Assembly: GCF_001949145.1 (NCBI RefSeq)
Contig: NW_019091379.1
Coordinates: forward strand, 955,425 to 1,015,824
DNA length: 60,400 nt
Direction: 5' to 3'
From: Acanthaster planci
Taxonomy: Eukaryota; Echinodermata; Asteroidea; Valvatida; Acanthasteridae
Shown here in pieces: positions 1 to 13,244 of the stretch. Below the pieces are notes generated by a model. That model worked only from the letters and a program-made list of their open reading frames with translations. It searched no databases and had not been told where the DNA came from. How positions within the stretch are numbered: position 1 is the first letter of the stretch; each line of letters starts with the position of its first letter. The translations under genes were made by a program, and so were the position numbers.

Positions 1-1740
1 TCGTGAAGTCACTTGAGAATTAGAGTTTAGAAATCATTCTTGATTGTGAATGTTAAGACTTTCATATTCCACAAATTGAGGCTGATGTTGAATGAAAAAA
101 GTGCGTTATGAACAGTTAGTGATCGGGCCCATGCGTAAATTGTTGACTTGAAATTTCTTTTCTCAAAATCGTTTAAACCAGCAATCACCAGGGACATAGG
201 AAAAAGCGAAATCCTAAATCCTGTGAAGCTCGTACTAGATGGGTTACTTAGGCTTAGTAAAATTGTTGTTTAAAGTTTGTCTCTTTGAGACATAATAAAA
301 TGAAAATCCTCAGGTGACTCCATTACGCAAAAATCAAGAACCAAAATTTCTAATGGGGGGTAAACTTGTTCGAGGGACCGAAAAAAAATTGGAAATTTTT
401 CATGCAACCATTCATGGTCAAAAGGGGTGAAGCAACAGTTTGGGGCTTTTTATACTCTTGTTAGTAAGGGAAATAAAATGGACCAAAAAGATCGACTTTC
501 TCTATTAGTTTTTACTTTTAAAAATGGCACCAATGGTCCCCGCTGGCCCCCAAGGAATCTATCCTTGATATGCGTTCTTTTGTAGGTCTGGCTTCCACGC
601 GACAACAATATGGGCTTTGCAAAGTCATGCGTGGTGGAAAATATTGCTCGGGAGCGGATCGCACAAAATAGATCCTGTAGACCAATCATTTTCCCCTTAT
701 CCCATATTTAACTTCACTTTTTGTCATTAGTAAATCCAATTGTTAACATACCTAATTCACTCAGGACCCTTTTCCACCTGTCCTGAACTTTCTTCCGAAC
801 CTTTCTAATCTCTTCAATTTTCCCATGCAGTAACGTTTCTTCCTAAAACGGATGAAAAGGAATATCTCGAAAATATAAATCTGAATAGCTGAACTGTTCC
901 TTCAAGTTCCTGTCATTTCGGTCGAATGTTGAAAACTCAGCATACCTTCATTTCGAGTATTCATCAAGTTATTTAGACCAAATTTGACCGAAATAAAAAG
1001 GGTACCGTTTTGACCTTTCGACTTGAGTGTTTCAAACAAACCAAACCATAGCTGCGTGAGTTTGTGGAGAGCCACTCTTCTATCTCGACAATGACCTCTG
1101 ACCTAACTGATAAGCCGATTGTTTTCTGATTTTTCTTGGGGCAATGTGCGTATAGAGGGCTCTGATTGGAACTGATTCGAAGACTACTAGTACACAGCAA
1201 ATACACTTTCCTTGTGATTTTAGACCTTCGTGGCATGGTGGCATAACCACTACAGAGAAGGACATAGCTCGGACTGACCCAGACGACTGTGTTTCTCTCC
1301 CGCTTTGATAGCAAAGACGGGCCTTTATGTACAGTACGGCAGGCATCTGGCCCAACACACGAGCACCCCTACCTCTAAAGTAAGCTTGGGATCTGTAAGT
1401 GCATTGTCCGTGCTACACCTCAACGAGGTAGATTTCATTCATATCGCAACCTCGATCAAAAATTGAGCCCAATTTCGAATTTATATGAAGGGGGGGTGAT
1501 GGCCTTGCAACTAATGCCATTCGAGAGGCACACTCGGTTCGTTTAAATAGAAGGGGATTCTGGGAGTTCTGAAAGCAAAGTGTGGAACAATACAGACGTC
1601 CGTATTGAGAAATCCGTATAGACCTATTGTAACATTCATTGCTACCTCTATTAAAGCTTTTCGTTATTGATCGTGTTGTAAGACAGAAAATTCCAGCTAG
1701 GTCACTTTTCAACCAATGCGTACAAACCCTTGGCAAAACA
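1..1740. other. Non-coding stretch, no gene seen
   Basis: This AT-rich sequence has only short overlapping open frames on both strands and no exon with convincing splice sites. Nothing in it resembles a known domain. Several short poly-A, poly-T and poly-G runs occur. I see no gene. Confidence 0.5.
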
Positions 1741-1748
1741 AAATCTTT

Positions 1749-2036
1749 TACCGGTGAAGTCTGTCATATACTCGGGTGCAGTAACCAGCTTCAAGTTGCC
1801 CTCCACTGAAGTAGCGTCCTCTGTATAAAGCTGAATCTGAATGACCCGTTTACGGCTGACAAAAACAGTTACACATCCCTTCCCCATATCGGTTGTGCGG
1901 TGCTGCCGGCAGCGGGGATTTAATTCTAACATGGCCTCGTATGGAAGAGAGGAAGTAACATGGAGTCTGAACCATGAAACATTTTTGCAAGCGAAAGCAC
2001 TGTTTGCGGCGAAGCAGTCGCACCTTTGACCTAGCA
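1749..2036 (-). CDS. Possible orphan exon, minus strand
   Basis: A minus-strand frame stays open for about 100 codons and reads like protein: it starts near QRCDCFAANSAFACKNVSWF and continues with mixed charged and hydrophobic residues. A possible 3' splice site (tgcag or ctag) lies at its upstream edge, and a possible donor (ACCG followed by gtaaaa) near 1749. Two other frames are also open here, so base composition may explain part of it. Its phase does not join directly to the candidate exon at 2408-2573. I do not recognise the sequence and cannot assign a function. It could be one exon of a gene extending off the window. Confidence 0.22.
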
Positions 2037-2407
2037 CTGCACATTACATCTTTATAAACAAAACGCCCCGACGCGACATACACGTGTACACGAAGAATGA
2101 TACAGGCTTTGCTTTCAACAGAATTTCCGCAAAGCCGTAGTGCGTTCAACTCGACTCTATGTTGGCGGAAATAAAAGCGCTAGCGGCTCCGTTTTGATTT
2201 TACACTGCTTATAATACCTCAAAACAAGCACTTAGAAATTTGCATTCTACCGCACCTGATTGCAAAATTACATCACACCCATTAGAAGAGTCAAGGTTCT
2301 ATCCTCCCCCCATTCGTTTCTTTTACAAAGGGGAAAGCAAGTGGCCCCGCCCTTCCCCCTCCCCACTCATGACAATATTGCTCGATATTGCTGAATGATA
2401 ATGTCAC

Positions 2408-2573
2408 CTCTCTGGAAAAGGCTTTTCGCCTCCGGTCGAGCAGCTCGGAAAGTTGTCTGTCATCCTCTGATATCACGTGGTTGACGTCATCAGGGTTAGT
2501 CCAGAGATTGAGGTCATCCGTGGCGGACCTCCGCGATGCTATAACTCCGTCCACGAGGGCGTCACCACCGTTC
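2408..2573 (-). CDS. Possible orphan exon with acidic/basic helix, minus strand
   Basis: Reading the minus strand, an acceptor (acccag) is followed by 166 nt: one base and then 55 open codons. It ends in AGAGAG before a gtgaca donor. The peptide contains SRRSATDDLNLW, then an acidic stretch (NPDDVNHVISEDDRQ) and a basic run (LLDRRRKAF), which looks like real coding sequence rather than noise. No start codon or neighbouring exon in compatible phase was found. It may be an internal exon of an unrecognised gene, or a relic. No function is proposed. Confidence 0.3.
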
Positions 2574-2699
2574 CTGGGTGTTAAATCAAGTGGGAACTTT
2601 GGTTTTTTAGTAATCGAACAAGGCCACGGCTGTCCCCAACATATGGCTTAACATTTTTATCCCTTTTTTTCTTAAATCTATATGAAATGCCTGCCGATG

Positions 2700-5600
2700 T
2701 ACATTTATAAAACAACGAAAAATATGGGCTGTCATAAAGCTAGTTTGACTGGAACCGAATTTACACGCTCCCCATTTTACCACACTGATGTTACGACAGT
2801 CAGAATCATAACTTTTTGGCATAATACTACTGGTTACGGGGGCTTACCTCACCAGTGGTGAATCCTCTTTGTTTGGCTCGTCTAGACCATCGTAATTGTT
2901 GTCTCTTCTGCAACAAAACGACATTTTCCGGATCTACAGTAACTGACACTTTGTTCTGTCTCTTCCACAGTTCATGCCAAGTCAATTCTAGACTAAGAAA
3001 TGATCTGCGCTACCGGAGTGACCAGAGAAGCACAGAGAAATAACAACTTCAGCCTTCACCATTCCACAGCCGATCACCAGCATATAAATTTGGGTTGACG
3101 AATGTTGTCTCTCCAAAACAACATCAAACATCCACAAAAGCTAAATATTCAGCAGAACGAGGTAAACTATGTCCTGCATCGTTTTGAAAGCAGTACTGAC
3201 TTTGGTCCTTGGTCAATGGTTGGAGACACGCACGCAGGACATCAACGAGGTCGTTTAGTGTTCCGTTTATGCAGCGATAACAAACTCGGCTACCATATAT
3301 ACACAAGCGAACGTTGTAAGGCACGCATTAATGGCTGCGGGTCCAGGTTAAAGTTTCCACATGCGTGCACCCTGTACAGATTTGTGTGTGGTTATCATTA
3401 ATTGATTTGCGCTGTTCTTGTTGTAGCGGTTTGCATGAACGGCAGGTATCATTGGATCAAAGGTTCAGACACGATACGCGTCCTTATCACTAATTTGCAC
3501 AATTAGGCGCAGACTATGGCCTCTTCCCTATCGTAGAGCTAGAGCAAAAAAAGGATAAAAATAGGCCAGTGAACTGGATACAGGAATGGATATTTTTTCG
3601 AATAATCATTTTCAGATGGCCTCCTCAAAAGTGCCCCAAAATGATTTTGAAATTCGATCGTAGTTCACAATTGAATGAGGGCGCTCTTGTCGTATTCCCA
3701 CCACAGCTGTCTGTACAGCTCCGATTCCCACTAGAGCCGTGTGTAGGGTCTGCACTTTTGGAGTCACAGTCGTGTTTTTCCTACAAGTGGCTGCAAAAAC
3801 AACGGTGGGCCTTGGGTAAAGGAATAATTAAAAGAGTGTGAAAAATGCCCCGCACAGTTATCAGAACACCACATAAAATGACACACGGACTACTGCACTA
3901 AATGAAAATACAACCCTATTTAAAATCGATGAGACAAAATTGAACGAACTGGAGGTAAAATCGAAAACCAACCAAAGGGTGATATTGATGCAAATTTTGG
4001 CTACCCATACAAGTTGAAGGCAAAATGAGTGTGGTCTGCAGAGAGAAAGTTGCGACATGAGTGTCACTATTTTGGGGAACCAAATGGCAGGTGTATGCGC
4101 CAGTGCACACAGACAGTTGGTAACCAGTACACATACTATACACATAATGAACAGCATTTTTTCCAACACCTGAAGTTTCTCACAAGAGCTGTGTTCCCAC
4201 CAGCTCTGATTTCCATGTAATGCAATAACTTAATTTGAACGTCTTCCTTGATTGGATCACAGGTAGAAACGATAGGTTTGAGTCGTCAGCTGAAACATTT
4301 TGTCTCACTTCAAGGATCCACAGTCGCTGGAGGCACTGTCGTCATTCCTTGGGATGCACGTGACCCGTGTCTCCTGGCCGCCGTAGTTACGTTACGGTGC
4401 ATTTGACAAAAATCTGACTGGTACACTCCCAAAGTAATCCCAGGAATTCACGCTCTTATTGTTATTTTTGTGTACTTAACACATCACTGCAGCTTCCGTG
4501 CACGTACCACCACAGAGGGTTCACAGCCATACCTTATCTGGACGTGACGGGTAAAATACATTGTTGTCGGAAGTGCATGGAACGAATCATTATCATAGGT
4601 ATCTGTCTGTTTCAAGATTGATATGGCACGCCCAAAGAGTCAAATCTTTCTTCCATTATGAAACCATCTTTTGATGTATAGTAACACATTTGTACGATTT
4701 CAAAGAGTTTTCAATATACCATAACGAGTTCAAGGAAAGATCGACGATGGGGAATCAGACTGACACGTCCTTGTCCAATATCCCATTAGAGATCCTGTTT
4801 CCCTTTTTGTAATCACCCATAATGTCAAAGCATTGCCAAGTTACTAGATTAAATCGATTACCTATCATAAATATGAAATTATCAGCAGAGCGTACATTTT
4901 TCAATGAGTGCATGAGTTCGATATTCCAACAGGACATGGCCCGAATGAAGTGCGTCCGACGTGATTTGGGCGCCCTTTAATACGAGATCTGCTGCCCTAT
5001 CAGCGCTGCAGTCCCACGCGGACTCGCGCACACTGTCTTGTTCCCGAATGAGCTTGCTTTTTAAAAACACCGGACTAGTTCATATGCAGGCCCTACCACC
5101 AGTAAAGTTGACTCTTGATGTCATTGAAAAATATAGTACCTATAGGCGTGCCTTAGGTTCGTTTCACAATTACCTGAGATTCCTTTTGGAATCTCAATAA
5201 CCTTCCCAGTTCGTTGCCGAGCTGAGATGAACAGCGATGTTTGCTGTGGGCCAGGGTCGTTTGCTTCACACGCGTGGTTCGGAGCACACAAAGAACCCTG
5301 AACGTGAACCTTCCATCTTCGGACGAGAAGGGCCAAAGTGTAAAATGCTGTCGCACCGACCATCCGACGATGTGTGGATAGATGAGGAGTATTTCATTTC
5401 ACCTGCCTTATGCCGTCTGCTGTTCGCATGGAGGGAAAGAAGAAACCGGAGTAAGCATTCTCCCTTCTCAAATACAGAGAGTTTTCTCTTTTTAGGTCCA
5501 GCATTGCATAAGAGAAGATGGTTTGATCAGAGGACGTTAATGCACTTATTTTTCAGTTACATTTTCCTGTCTGGAAAATATATTTTGTTTGCTTGCATTA

Positions 5601-7500
5601 ACCTTTTGCCACTTTGTTTGTATAACTCATTCATAGCGTCGGCTCAAAAGTAGTATTAAACGACGAGGTCTCACGTAATCTGGCTTGGCTCGGTTGTACC
5701 CCAAACTTCATTGAAGGAGTACGACTTTATCCGAGTTTTAGACAAGTTGAACGTGACCCAGAGAGAATCTTGCCCCAGTGGCCATTTCAACAATTTAATT
5801 GTTGAAAAACAATTACATTTTTAAATTATAAGCACTGGGGTGCTATTTTGTACACGTGAACTACTAATACAATCATATTTTTTTCTCTTCAATGCATTTT
5901 TTTAAACTCTTCGTTAATGTATATGAAATTGCATCCAAATTGCTCAGAATTGGAAGCCCTGAGTCCGGGCTAGAGGTTCAGTGCCATATTTCATCAATTC
6001 CCCAGTTTCATGGCTCTCAGAACTCTCAAATATGGAATATCTTGAGTTTATAACGTTTATTAATGAGCTCGGTAGACAGATTTCTAGCCTAAATAGGCAC
6101 TCTCTAGTCAGATCTGCACTTCGTCAGTTCAAGAAAGATTATGAAATGCACGCGTTACTGTCGCTACCAGGCAAAAAATGAACTCTCCTGACCAACCTGG
6201 CCCATATGCATGTATACCTAATGCATTGCCAAAGTAACTGGAAATCTTTGACAGCGAAGTATAAAAATCTAGTACTCCGTGTACAAAATTTGCAGCATTG
6301 AGGTATCGTTTGTCACGATCATTTTTTTCCAAGGGGCGGGGGATCACTGTTGGATTACTACCAATCTATCTTAATCTGGGATACTAAAACCACGTTGATA
6401 AAATGCTTTTGCCGCAGATAATAAAGTCACTGATATCTATGAATGTGGGAACTCGCATACTGAAGAGATTGCTGCAAGATTAAAAACCCTGTTCGTAATT
6501 ACCGCATGTGTGCTGCACTGGAAAGTAGGGCAAGGGTCATTTGTATACATGAAAAGAATCGTTTCACCGCGCGTCCTGAGTGGCCGCCCTTCCGTCACCT
6601 TCGTTTGTGTAGCGAATGTTAAGTGCGCGATTCAGTTAGAGCTTCGATTTTGATAAATTCTTTTCAAGTTTTGGTTACATTTTTACCATGGATTGATGTG
6701 AGCAAGATCTTTCAATTGATGAACTGCGTCTGTGGACTGTGGCCAGACTGAACGAGTTTTTGAGGAACAACGACATATTTCACGTGCTGTACTTGGAATA
6801 ATCAACACTTAATCAACCTCAATTTGTATGAAATTACCTGTTAGTTTTAACTCCTACGGATTTAACACTTCAGTTTTCTTCAATTTTCAATTTCTTTATG
6901 TCTGAAGGTATACTGCTTTCCTTAAAGATTTGTAGGCCATATAATTGCTTTTTGAGGGCTAACAAGGCCCTGCGGGGGAAAATTAGTGACATTTGTATAT
7001 CAAATTCTATAAAAGTTATAGAAAAGAATTTTAACTCGTTTGGGGACACTATTCAGTGTTACTTATAAAATGGCTGTGCGGGATTGTAGGTTACCAGAAC
7101 GTTCATTCTGTTCTTGGTTTTCCCCATTTCGTCTTCAGCATCTGCCCTCTTTCAGCAATTTCTTAAACGACAGGCCCCCATTGTCCATGTTTCTTGCAAA
7201 TTACGACTCTAGTCACGCTACTGCCGCGAAATGAAGACAAAAATCGACGGTGACTATTATATGGACCCACCGACAGTAGTTGACGTTTTCACACACAAAA
7301 AAAGGCATTCCACACCTTCCCCAAGTTCCGCGATCAGGGATCTCTGTCGGCAAATATTGATGAAGCCTTGGTGAGCTAATCGTGGACTCGCTGTTTTCTT
7401 TTCAACCTTTTATGGGGTTGGACTCTGGACTGTTCTGTCACTGAGTTGATGAGGAGAGTGTACTGATGAAGCAGTGGGTCCGATGGTCGACCCTATCTCC
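2700..7500. other. Long non-coding stretch
   Basis: About 4.8 kb with only short open frames on both strands. The longest, around 5237-5653 on the plus strand, lacks supporting splice sites or a recognisable domain. I see no gene and no delimited mobile element here. Confidence 0.45.
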
Positions 7501-7519
7501 CAGGAAAGTATCCAACAAT

Positions 7520-7807
7520 TCAGCATTGATGTGCGTAAGGTTGTGACCATTTCTCCACCAAATTAAAGTCCTGCAATAACTGAGCAAAATATACCCCTGA
7601 TGGAATATTCTGTTGGATCGTGGGAGTCAGACGTGGTGTAATCCGGACAATCCGTGGTCCGTCGTGCATTCCAGCATTCGAGGAAGTCCAATCAGGCCGA
7701 AATGGACCCTTTTGAGTTTCCATCCAACAGTCCATTGATTTGAGGAAAACGAAACATGTGAATTCCTGTTCGAGATGCACCATTTCAAGAACCAGAAATG
7801 ATTTCAA
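7520..7807 (-). CDS. Unrecognised minus-strand ORF, 95 codons
   Basis: This frame is open over 95 codons in AT-balanced sequence and includes segments such as KGPFRPDWTSSNAGMHDGPR and NIPSGVYFAQLLQDF that look protein-like. No homologous family comes to mind and no splice partner was found. It could be an exon, a degraded transposon fragment or chance. It lies 0.8 kb from the first glycosyltransferase gene, on the opposite strand. Confidence 0.2.
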   Translation of the reverse strand: MKSFLVLEMVHLEQEFTCFVFLKSMDCWMETQKGPFRPDWTSSNAGMHDGPRIVRITPRLTPTIQQNIPSGVYFAQLLQDFNLVEKWSQPYAHQC

Positions 7808-8189
7808 GACAACAAAATATTTATTTCAATATTAAATTTTCGAGTGGAATTGACGAAGTGACGCTGATATCGGCCTAACGAGATCATAAACTTCTACAGA
7901 TCACACGGATTCGAGGGTTTTTTGCAGTACGAAAACACAGTATGTATGAATTGCCCTGAATGTAGAAGAATCAACCGCGTCTCTTAGAGGTTTAAACAGT
8001 TATTTTCTGTTGACTAAAAGGCAGTGGTATGAGAATATCAAGTTTGAATGATCATTTTAGGCTATAATTACATTTATTAAAATAAAAACACTACATTTTT
8101 ACCATGCCAAAGACCATCTGTAAAAAAACACGTCTGAAACTCAAACTTTACTAGGTGAAACCCCGCCAAGGCCACCAATGCAACCTTTA

Positions 8190-8462
8190 TCATGTTATTA
8201 ACTCTTCCCCAATGATCACCAAACAACTTCTGAAATTGTCCTCTGAGAGTAAACCACCCATAAAAGGGCCCTTCTTGTTGACTAAGATATTCGCATGGAC
8301 ATCGTCCTTTTCAATGCATTTTTTCTCAAACAAACGGCCTTTGACATTTTGAGCTGAAGTATAAGTGGTGTCCGGATTTGTTAAAATGTAAATAGTCGAA
8401 CCCTTCTGTAAACACTCTATATCACGTAATATTGGAGTTGTTATCGCTCGGCCAACCCTCAA
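8190..8462 (-). CDS. Unrecognised minus-strand ORF, 90 codons
   Basis: An open frame ends in a TGA at its low-coordinate end, with protein-like content (GSTIYILTNPDTTYTSAQNV, then KGPFMGGLLSEDNF). It runs antisense to, and just upstream of, the signal-anchor exon of the first glycosyltransferase. No domain is recognised. A terminal exon, a transposon-derived fragment or chance are all possible. Confidence 0.22.
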   Translation of the reverse strand: MRVGRAITTPILRDIECLQKGSTIYILTNPDTTYTSAQNVKGRLFEKKCIEKDDVHANILVNKKGPFMGGLLSEDNFRSCLVIIGEELIT

Positions 8463-8602
8463 CCCACGTGTTTACACACGACCACTCGCAGAAAAATCAC
8501 AAACGTCTCCATAATTATGGTTGGTGTGGTGGAGACGATGTTCTTCAATCGTCTGCTACAGCCTTCATGCTCACATTTGCCCTCTTGTTTCCTCTTGACA
8601 GT

Positions 8603-10003
8603 ATGCGTTACAAATCCACAGGGATAATGGTGCTGGTGGTGTTCCTCGCCTCCCTCTATGTTTTGATTGCACGTGAGTAAATGTGGAATTGACTGTGACG
8701 TAGGCCTATTCCATTTCCTCCAAGAGCGCATGTAGTCTCTGGTATTCATGTTACAGCCTCAGCTCCACCCTTCCCTGTTAGTCCTTAAAAGAGACATGAT
8801 TTTAACATTAATTGGAATATGTTGTGCGCTTTTCACGAGTTCTCCCTTCTGCATTCGACTTTGGAAATTTAATCTAAGGACTGCTCGGGAACCTTTATAA
8901 ACATGTCCATAATAGTGCTTGGTACATGCTAGTTGCACTTTATCTATTTGACATTTCCAATTGTGTGAAACCGTTTAGTTCTCGTTTACTGTGTTTTCCT
9001 TCTCTGTTCTTCAGTTTCAACAACGCAGAACCACGTTACATGCCTACCGCATTCATGGCAAACAGACGCCTATCAGATCGACCGTAAACTCCAAGTTGAG
9101 GTCACGTACAAAAAGGACCGGGAAGAGTTGTCCCGGATCAGCGTGAAGGGAGCGAAGGCTACCAACGACCATCATGGAGCAAAGCAACCTGGCCAGAGAG
9201 GGGCAGTACTGACCCCAAGGCAGGAGTGCACTGCGGCCGAACTCCAGAGACGAGCCAGTACCGTCGTGCTGACCACCACCAACAACGCTTTCTTGGATAT
9301 GACTGAGAACTGGTTGGCTAGCATCCGGCGTACCAGGGCCTGCCCCAACATCACGGTGGTGGCCGAAGACCAGCAGGCTTATCGGTTCCTGTCCCGCAAG
9401 GCAGTGGTTGGGCTTCACATCCAGCAAACTGGATCCGGCCTGTCCACCGCCAAGAAGCTGGTCTTCAACACCAAGGAGTACAAGAAGTTCGTCAACAAGC
9501 GCCAGAGGTACATCTTGCGATTCCTGGAGCAAGGATGGGAGGTCCTCTTCAGTGACGTCGACACTTTCTGGCTGAGGGACCCATTCCCATTTCTACAAGG
9601 CAACTTCGACATGGCACTGGAGGTGGACGAATACAGGCAGAAGGGAAAAAAGGGGTCCTTCTACTGCGCAGGGTTCGTTTACTTCCGGCCAACAGAGCGA
9701 ACCCTGAGGTTCGTCCGGGAGTGGATCCGGTTCATGGAGGCGGATGAGAAGCTGAGACCGGACCAGGTGGTCATGAACCTGCTGATCGCAGAGAAGAAAG
9801 TGCCGCGGTTGAAACTGCAGGTTCTCAACTCAGACCGATTCCCGAACGGGAAGCTCTTCTTCAACGAAACGTGGCGAAGGGACAAAAGGGGCATCGTGGT
9901 AGTGCACAACAATTGGATCATTGGACATGACCCAAAGGTCGAACGGTTTCGGAACAATAGCATGTGGTTAGTGGATAAAAACATCAAATTCCCTTCATCA
10001 TGA
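8603..10003 (+). CDS. Golgi-type glycosyltransferase A (Nucleotid_trans/GT77-like), 352 aa
   Basis: Two coding exons are seen: 8603-8672 and 9015-10003. They are joined by a 342-bp gtgagt...cag intron in phase 1. A cttgacag acceptor just before the ATG implies an upstream 5' UTR exon. The product is a type II membrane protein: a short basic N-terminus (MRYKS) and a hydrophobic anchor at about residues 8-22 are followed by a lumenal stem and a catalytic domain from about residue 110. The frame carries a DVD metal/nucleotide-sugar motif at 204-206 inside VLFSDVDTFWLRDPFPF, then YCAGFVYFRP, FPNGKLFF and VVHNNWI near the C-terminus. Known family members (RGXT/MGP4-like, PF03407) transfer pentoses or other sugars from nucleotide donors in the Golgi. 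Donor and acceptor here cannot be read from sequence. Its paralog lies 3.2 kb downstream in the same orientation. Confidence 0.9.
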
Positions 10004-10659
10004 TTGGTGCCAGGAATACGTGTTCTGCTGCAAAGTCTTTCAGATATCGGAGAGTGGGCAGAGAGGCAAGTCAAATGTTTCTAAATTCTCTATATCTGCC
10101 TGACCAACCCAGTTAAACTGTTTTCAAAGTTGGACTCCGGAAATGAAACATATATTGTGCTCTAATGCGAACTGCCCAAGAGGACTAGTGGACACTCTTG
10201 TGTGTGACAATGCTCACCATTGGCTTGTTCGCGTGGCGCGGAAAGTTACAAAATAATGAATTCGCATCAAAAAGCAAGGTCGATGATTTTATTTTTCCTT
10301 AGATGCATTCCTGTGCAACTTTGTACTCTATTTTGTATAAAACTATTTCACACCCTTTCGGGGTTAAGAGCATTGGAAATTGTTTAAGTTATTTTGGGGG
10401 GACGATAGAAGGCACTGTACGGTTGTCTATTTTTCAGGGAGGACTCTGTTTAGTTTGGGATATTCCTCTTTACGGCCACTTGTTGACTTTTCCCTGGGAA
10501 CATGACGGGTACCAAGCAAGATCGATAAAAGGTTCACAAAATTTCATCCCTCGGATTTGCCCCGAATTTCGAACCCGGACTGGTCTAACGTTTGCTCATT
10601 GAAACATTCCTGAGAATGGGTTGCCCGCTGGCTTGATATTATCCTGAAGCTTATGAAAG

Positions 10660-10665
10660 AATAAA
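10660..10665 (+). terminator. Candidate poly(A) signal for glycosyltransferase A
   Basis: AATAAA lies about 660 nt after the stop codon. A second cluster of AATAAA-like words lies near 10735. The choice between them is inference. Confidence 0.35.
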
Positions 10666-10669
10666 CACC

Positions 10670-13240
10670 AAACAAAAGGAGGTACAGAACAAGAGAAAAT
10701 GTTATCAAACATCCTAACGGAGTGTTTTAGTAAAATAAAATAAATCCATTGCACAGTTCCTTTAAAGGGTCACCAAAATAATTATGAATGTTGAGTACTT
10801 GGGAACGTATTTTATGCAACTTCGTAGTCCTCTTAATTAAATTGTATGAAAACTGTACATGTATTTAACATGCCTTTCTGCTTTATATCAGTTAATTTAA
10901 ATTTATGCAGCTTCGCAGCAACAAACAAAACACACTAAAATGTTTTTAAAACTTGCACAATAAAAATTGAAAATAATATTAAATAGGATATATATGCATA
11001 GGTACATTTACAGAGACAGCTTTCGAAATATACTGCATAGGCCCATTAACCTGATGGTGGGCCCACAGCGCTTATTCCTCAGAGTAAGACAGGTCAAATT
11101 ACCTTTTACCCACTGTTAATATAAAACATAATAAATTTGCGTATTCGGCAATTCCATTTTAAAGGTAAGCCCCCCCCCTGAACTTTTCTGCTAAACTATA
11201 GGCCAAAATAAAAAGGGCGAATTTTTGGTCTGATTCATTTCCCTTCCTAATTGGTATAAACTTGCCCCGAATGTTTAGCCTTGACACGCAGAAAGACCAT
11301 GAAAGGTCACATGAAAGAAAACTCCTATTTTGACCACCCCCCCGTTTCAACCCCCCCTCCATGGATCTGGATCCGCCCTTGATTTCCTACTTCATAGATT
11401 AAAGGATGAAAAGGTTAAAAATGATAATGTCATGTAAATTTTAATATTGTCAATGACAAGCTAGCACGTACAGCACTATGATTATCAGTCGAAAAGTGTT
11501 TGAAGCTGCGTTATGACAAACGCCCTCCTGTGTCTTTCCTCTGTCTATTGATTGGACTGCTAAACAGACGCCCCCTACGTCGAAGGTAAATCTATGGTCG
11601 AGTTCGGGCGGCCTGTTCTTGACCAGGGTTTCTTGTTCTCGCGCTCGAACGGCGGGAACCCACTCAAGAACACTGTTCTCGGAACAGGATCACACACCAC
11701 CTCCTCGCTAGGGTTTTACAGGAACACACGGAAAAACTTGTGAGATTTTGATTTTTGAACAGCTGCAAAAAGTAGAGAGATGGCTTCCAAAGCCATAGAC
11801 AATTGGAAGTTTTGCAAAATTAACATTAATTATTTTCCGTAACACAGAAATGAATGTTCCTGTTTATATAGAAAAGAATTCAGCCCATCCAAACATTAAC
11901 TCTCGAATAACGTAGCCTACATGTACATGGACGCCGCCGTGTGCATGTTGCTGGTCACTAACTACCATCGATAACCGGTTGTTTGTTCCCGGCGTTCGAG
12001 CGGCCGACCCACGACCAACAAATCGAGCTGTTCGTGAACACATGCGAACAAACCGCCCGAGCTCGGCCTATAGGTTTGACGATGTGGCGCAGCGAGGCGG
12101 TCCTTGCACAGATGTTAACATATTCCGTCACGGGACCGACTGTCATGTTAAAACGGCTTGTTAAACTTAACATCAAACCTCGAACGCGGAACTGAATAGT
12201 GTCCAATTGATGGGCCTTGTTTCCACGTTATAATCATGATACAGCTCATTTTAGTGATTCAGCCCCATGTTCCGTTACAATACAAACGTTCTGGTTCCCA
12301 CACGAAATGTCAGGATTCGCGAAGCTAAATCAAGCTTACATAAAGTCAATCCCACCCGCCCATATTTCTGGATCTGTTCCAGGGTACGAAATCCGAGACG
12401 AGGACTCAGCAGGCTGATAGCGTTGTATTAAACAAGAAAAGAAAATTACTAAAATCTCAAGCTCGGAGGTTTTCCCCCGTAAGAATACCTGACTGGTCTT
12501 GTATTTACACATGTCCCACACCCACATGGAGTATAGCCTCATCAAACAATCATGTTTGCATTCGGTTTTATCCTCTTCATTAACACAGCGCGGCTTATTT
12601 AGCATTTGTATGGCGGTTATGTAATGACGCTCGTGCAGACGAGAGAGTGCGCGCTACGTACGAAAGACTTGTCCAGTTTAATGCAAATGCTGAGCTTCGT
12701 CGCTTTGATAAATACTCTGTAAGTTCTGACCCAAAGCTATTCTAAAACTGCTGCGAGACAACCACGACTGGAAAGTTCACGTTTCCTCTGGATTGGATGG
12801 TTAACATTCCATAGAAATCCATGAACAGCTAACTGCGAGACGCCCAGCTACGAGATGTGATTAAAAATGCACCACACCTATGTGATTTGATGCGAACGAT
12901 CGCGCAAAGCTAAGGGTGAAAGGTGGGTAACATTCATTTTTAATTTCCTTTATTGAAACATTACAACAAAACATTACAAAACTGCACAGACTTTGGGGGG
13001 GGGAAATCCTTCCGGCATAAAATAATAAAAGGGCAATGATTTTGAGATCATAATGTTGAATGGTGAATGCCACAGAGACCACCTTCCTTTATTTGCTCTA
13101 TGTTTGAATGAAGAATCACCGTATTATTTAGGAATTATACATATTGAAGGCAAATATATCAGACGTATTTCAGAGCACTGATTTCATATTATATTCTTGT
13201 CGATGTACTGATAAATATTGTTTTCTATAATTATTTTGCA
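10670..13240. other. Intergenic stretch between the two glycosyltransferases
   Basis: No coding exon is seen. The stretch holds short G/C homopolymer-rich sequence around 11160-11360, the diverged dispersed repeat at 11595-12040, and AT-rich filler. The second half probably contains the promoter of glycosyltransferase B, but no clear core element was found. Confidence 0.5.
11595..12040 (+). repeat. Dispersed repeat, copy 1 (pairs with 43494-43884)
   Basis: About 440 bp align end to end, with indels, to 43494-43884. Shared blocks include ggtcgagtt, tttcttgttct, cacacaccacc, aggaacacacgg, gtgagatttgatttttga, ggaagttttgcaaaa, gaattcagccca and cgaccaacaaatc. Similarity fades slowly beyond about 12075. 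Neither terminal inverted repeats nor a target duplication could be fixed, so the class is unknown. Short minus-strand frames in both copies are partly alike, but neither is a convincing gene. Confidence 0.75.
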
Positions 13241-13244
13241 GAAG

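Noticed and set aside
11150-11390. Possible MITE with a ggatccgcccttg end and C-rich tract
   Set aside because: Only one end resembles a terminal repeat; no matching second end or duplication was found.
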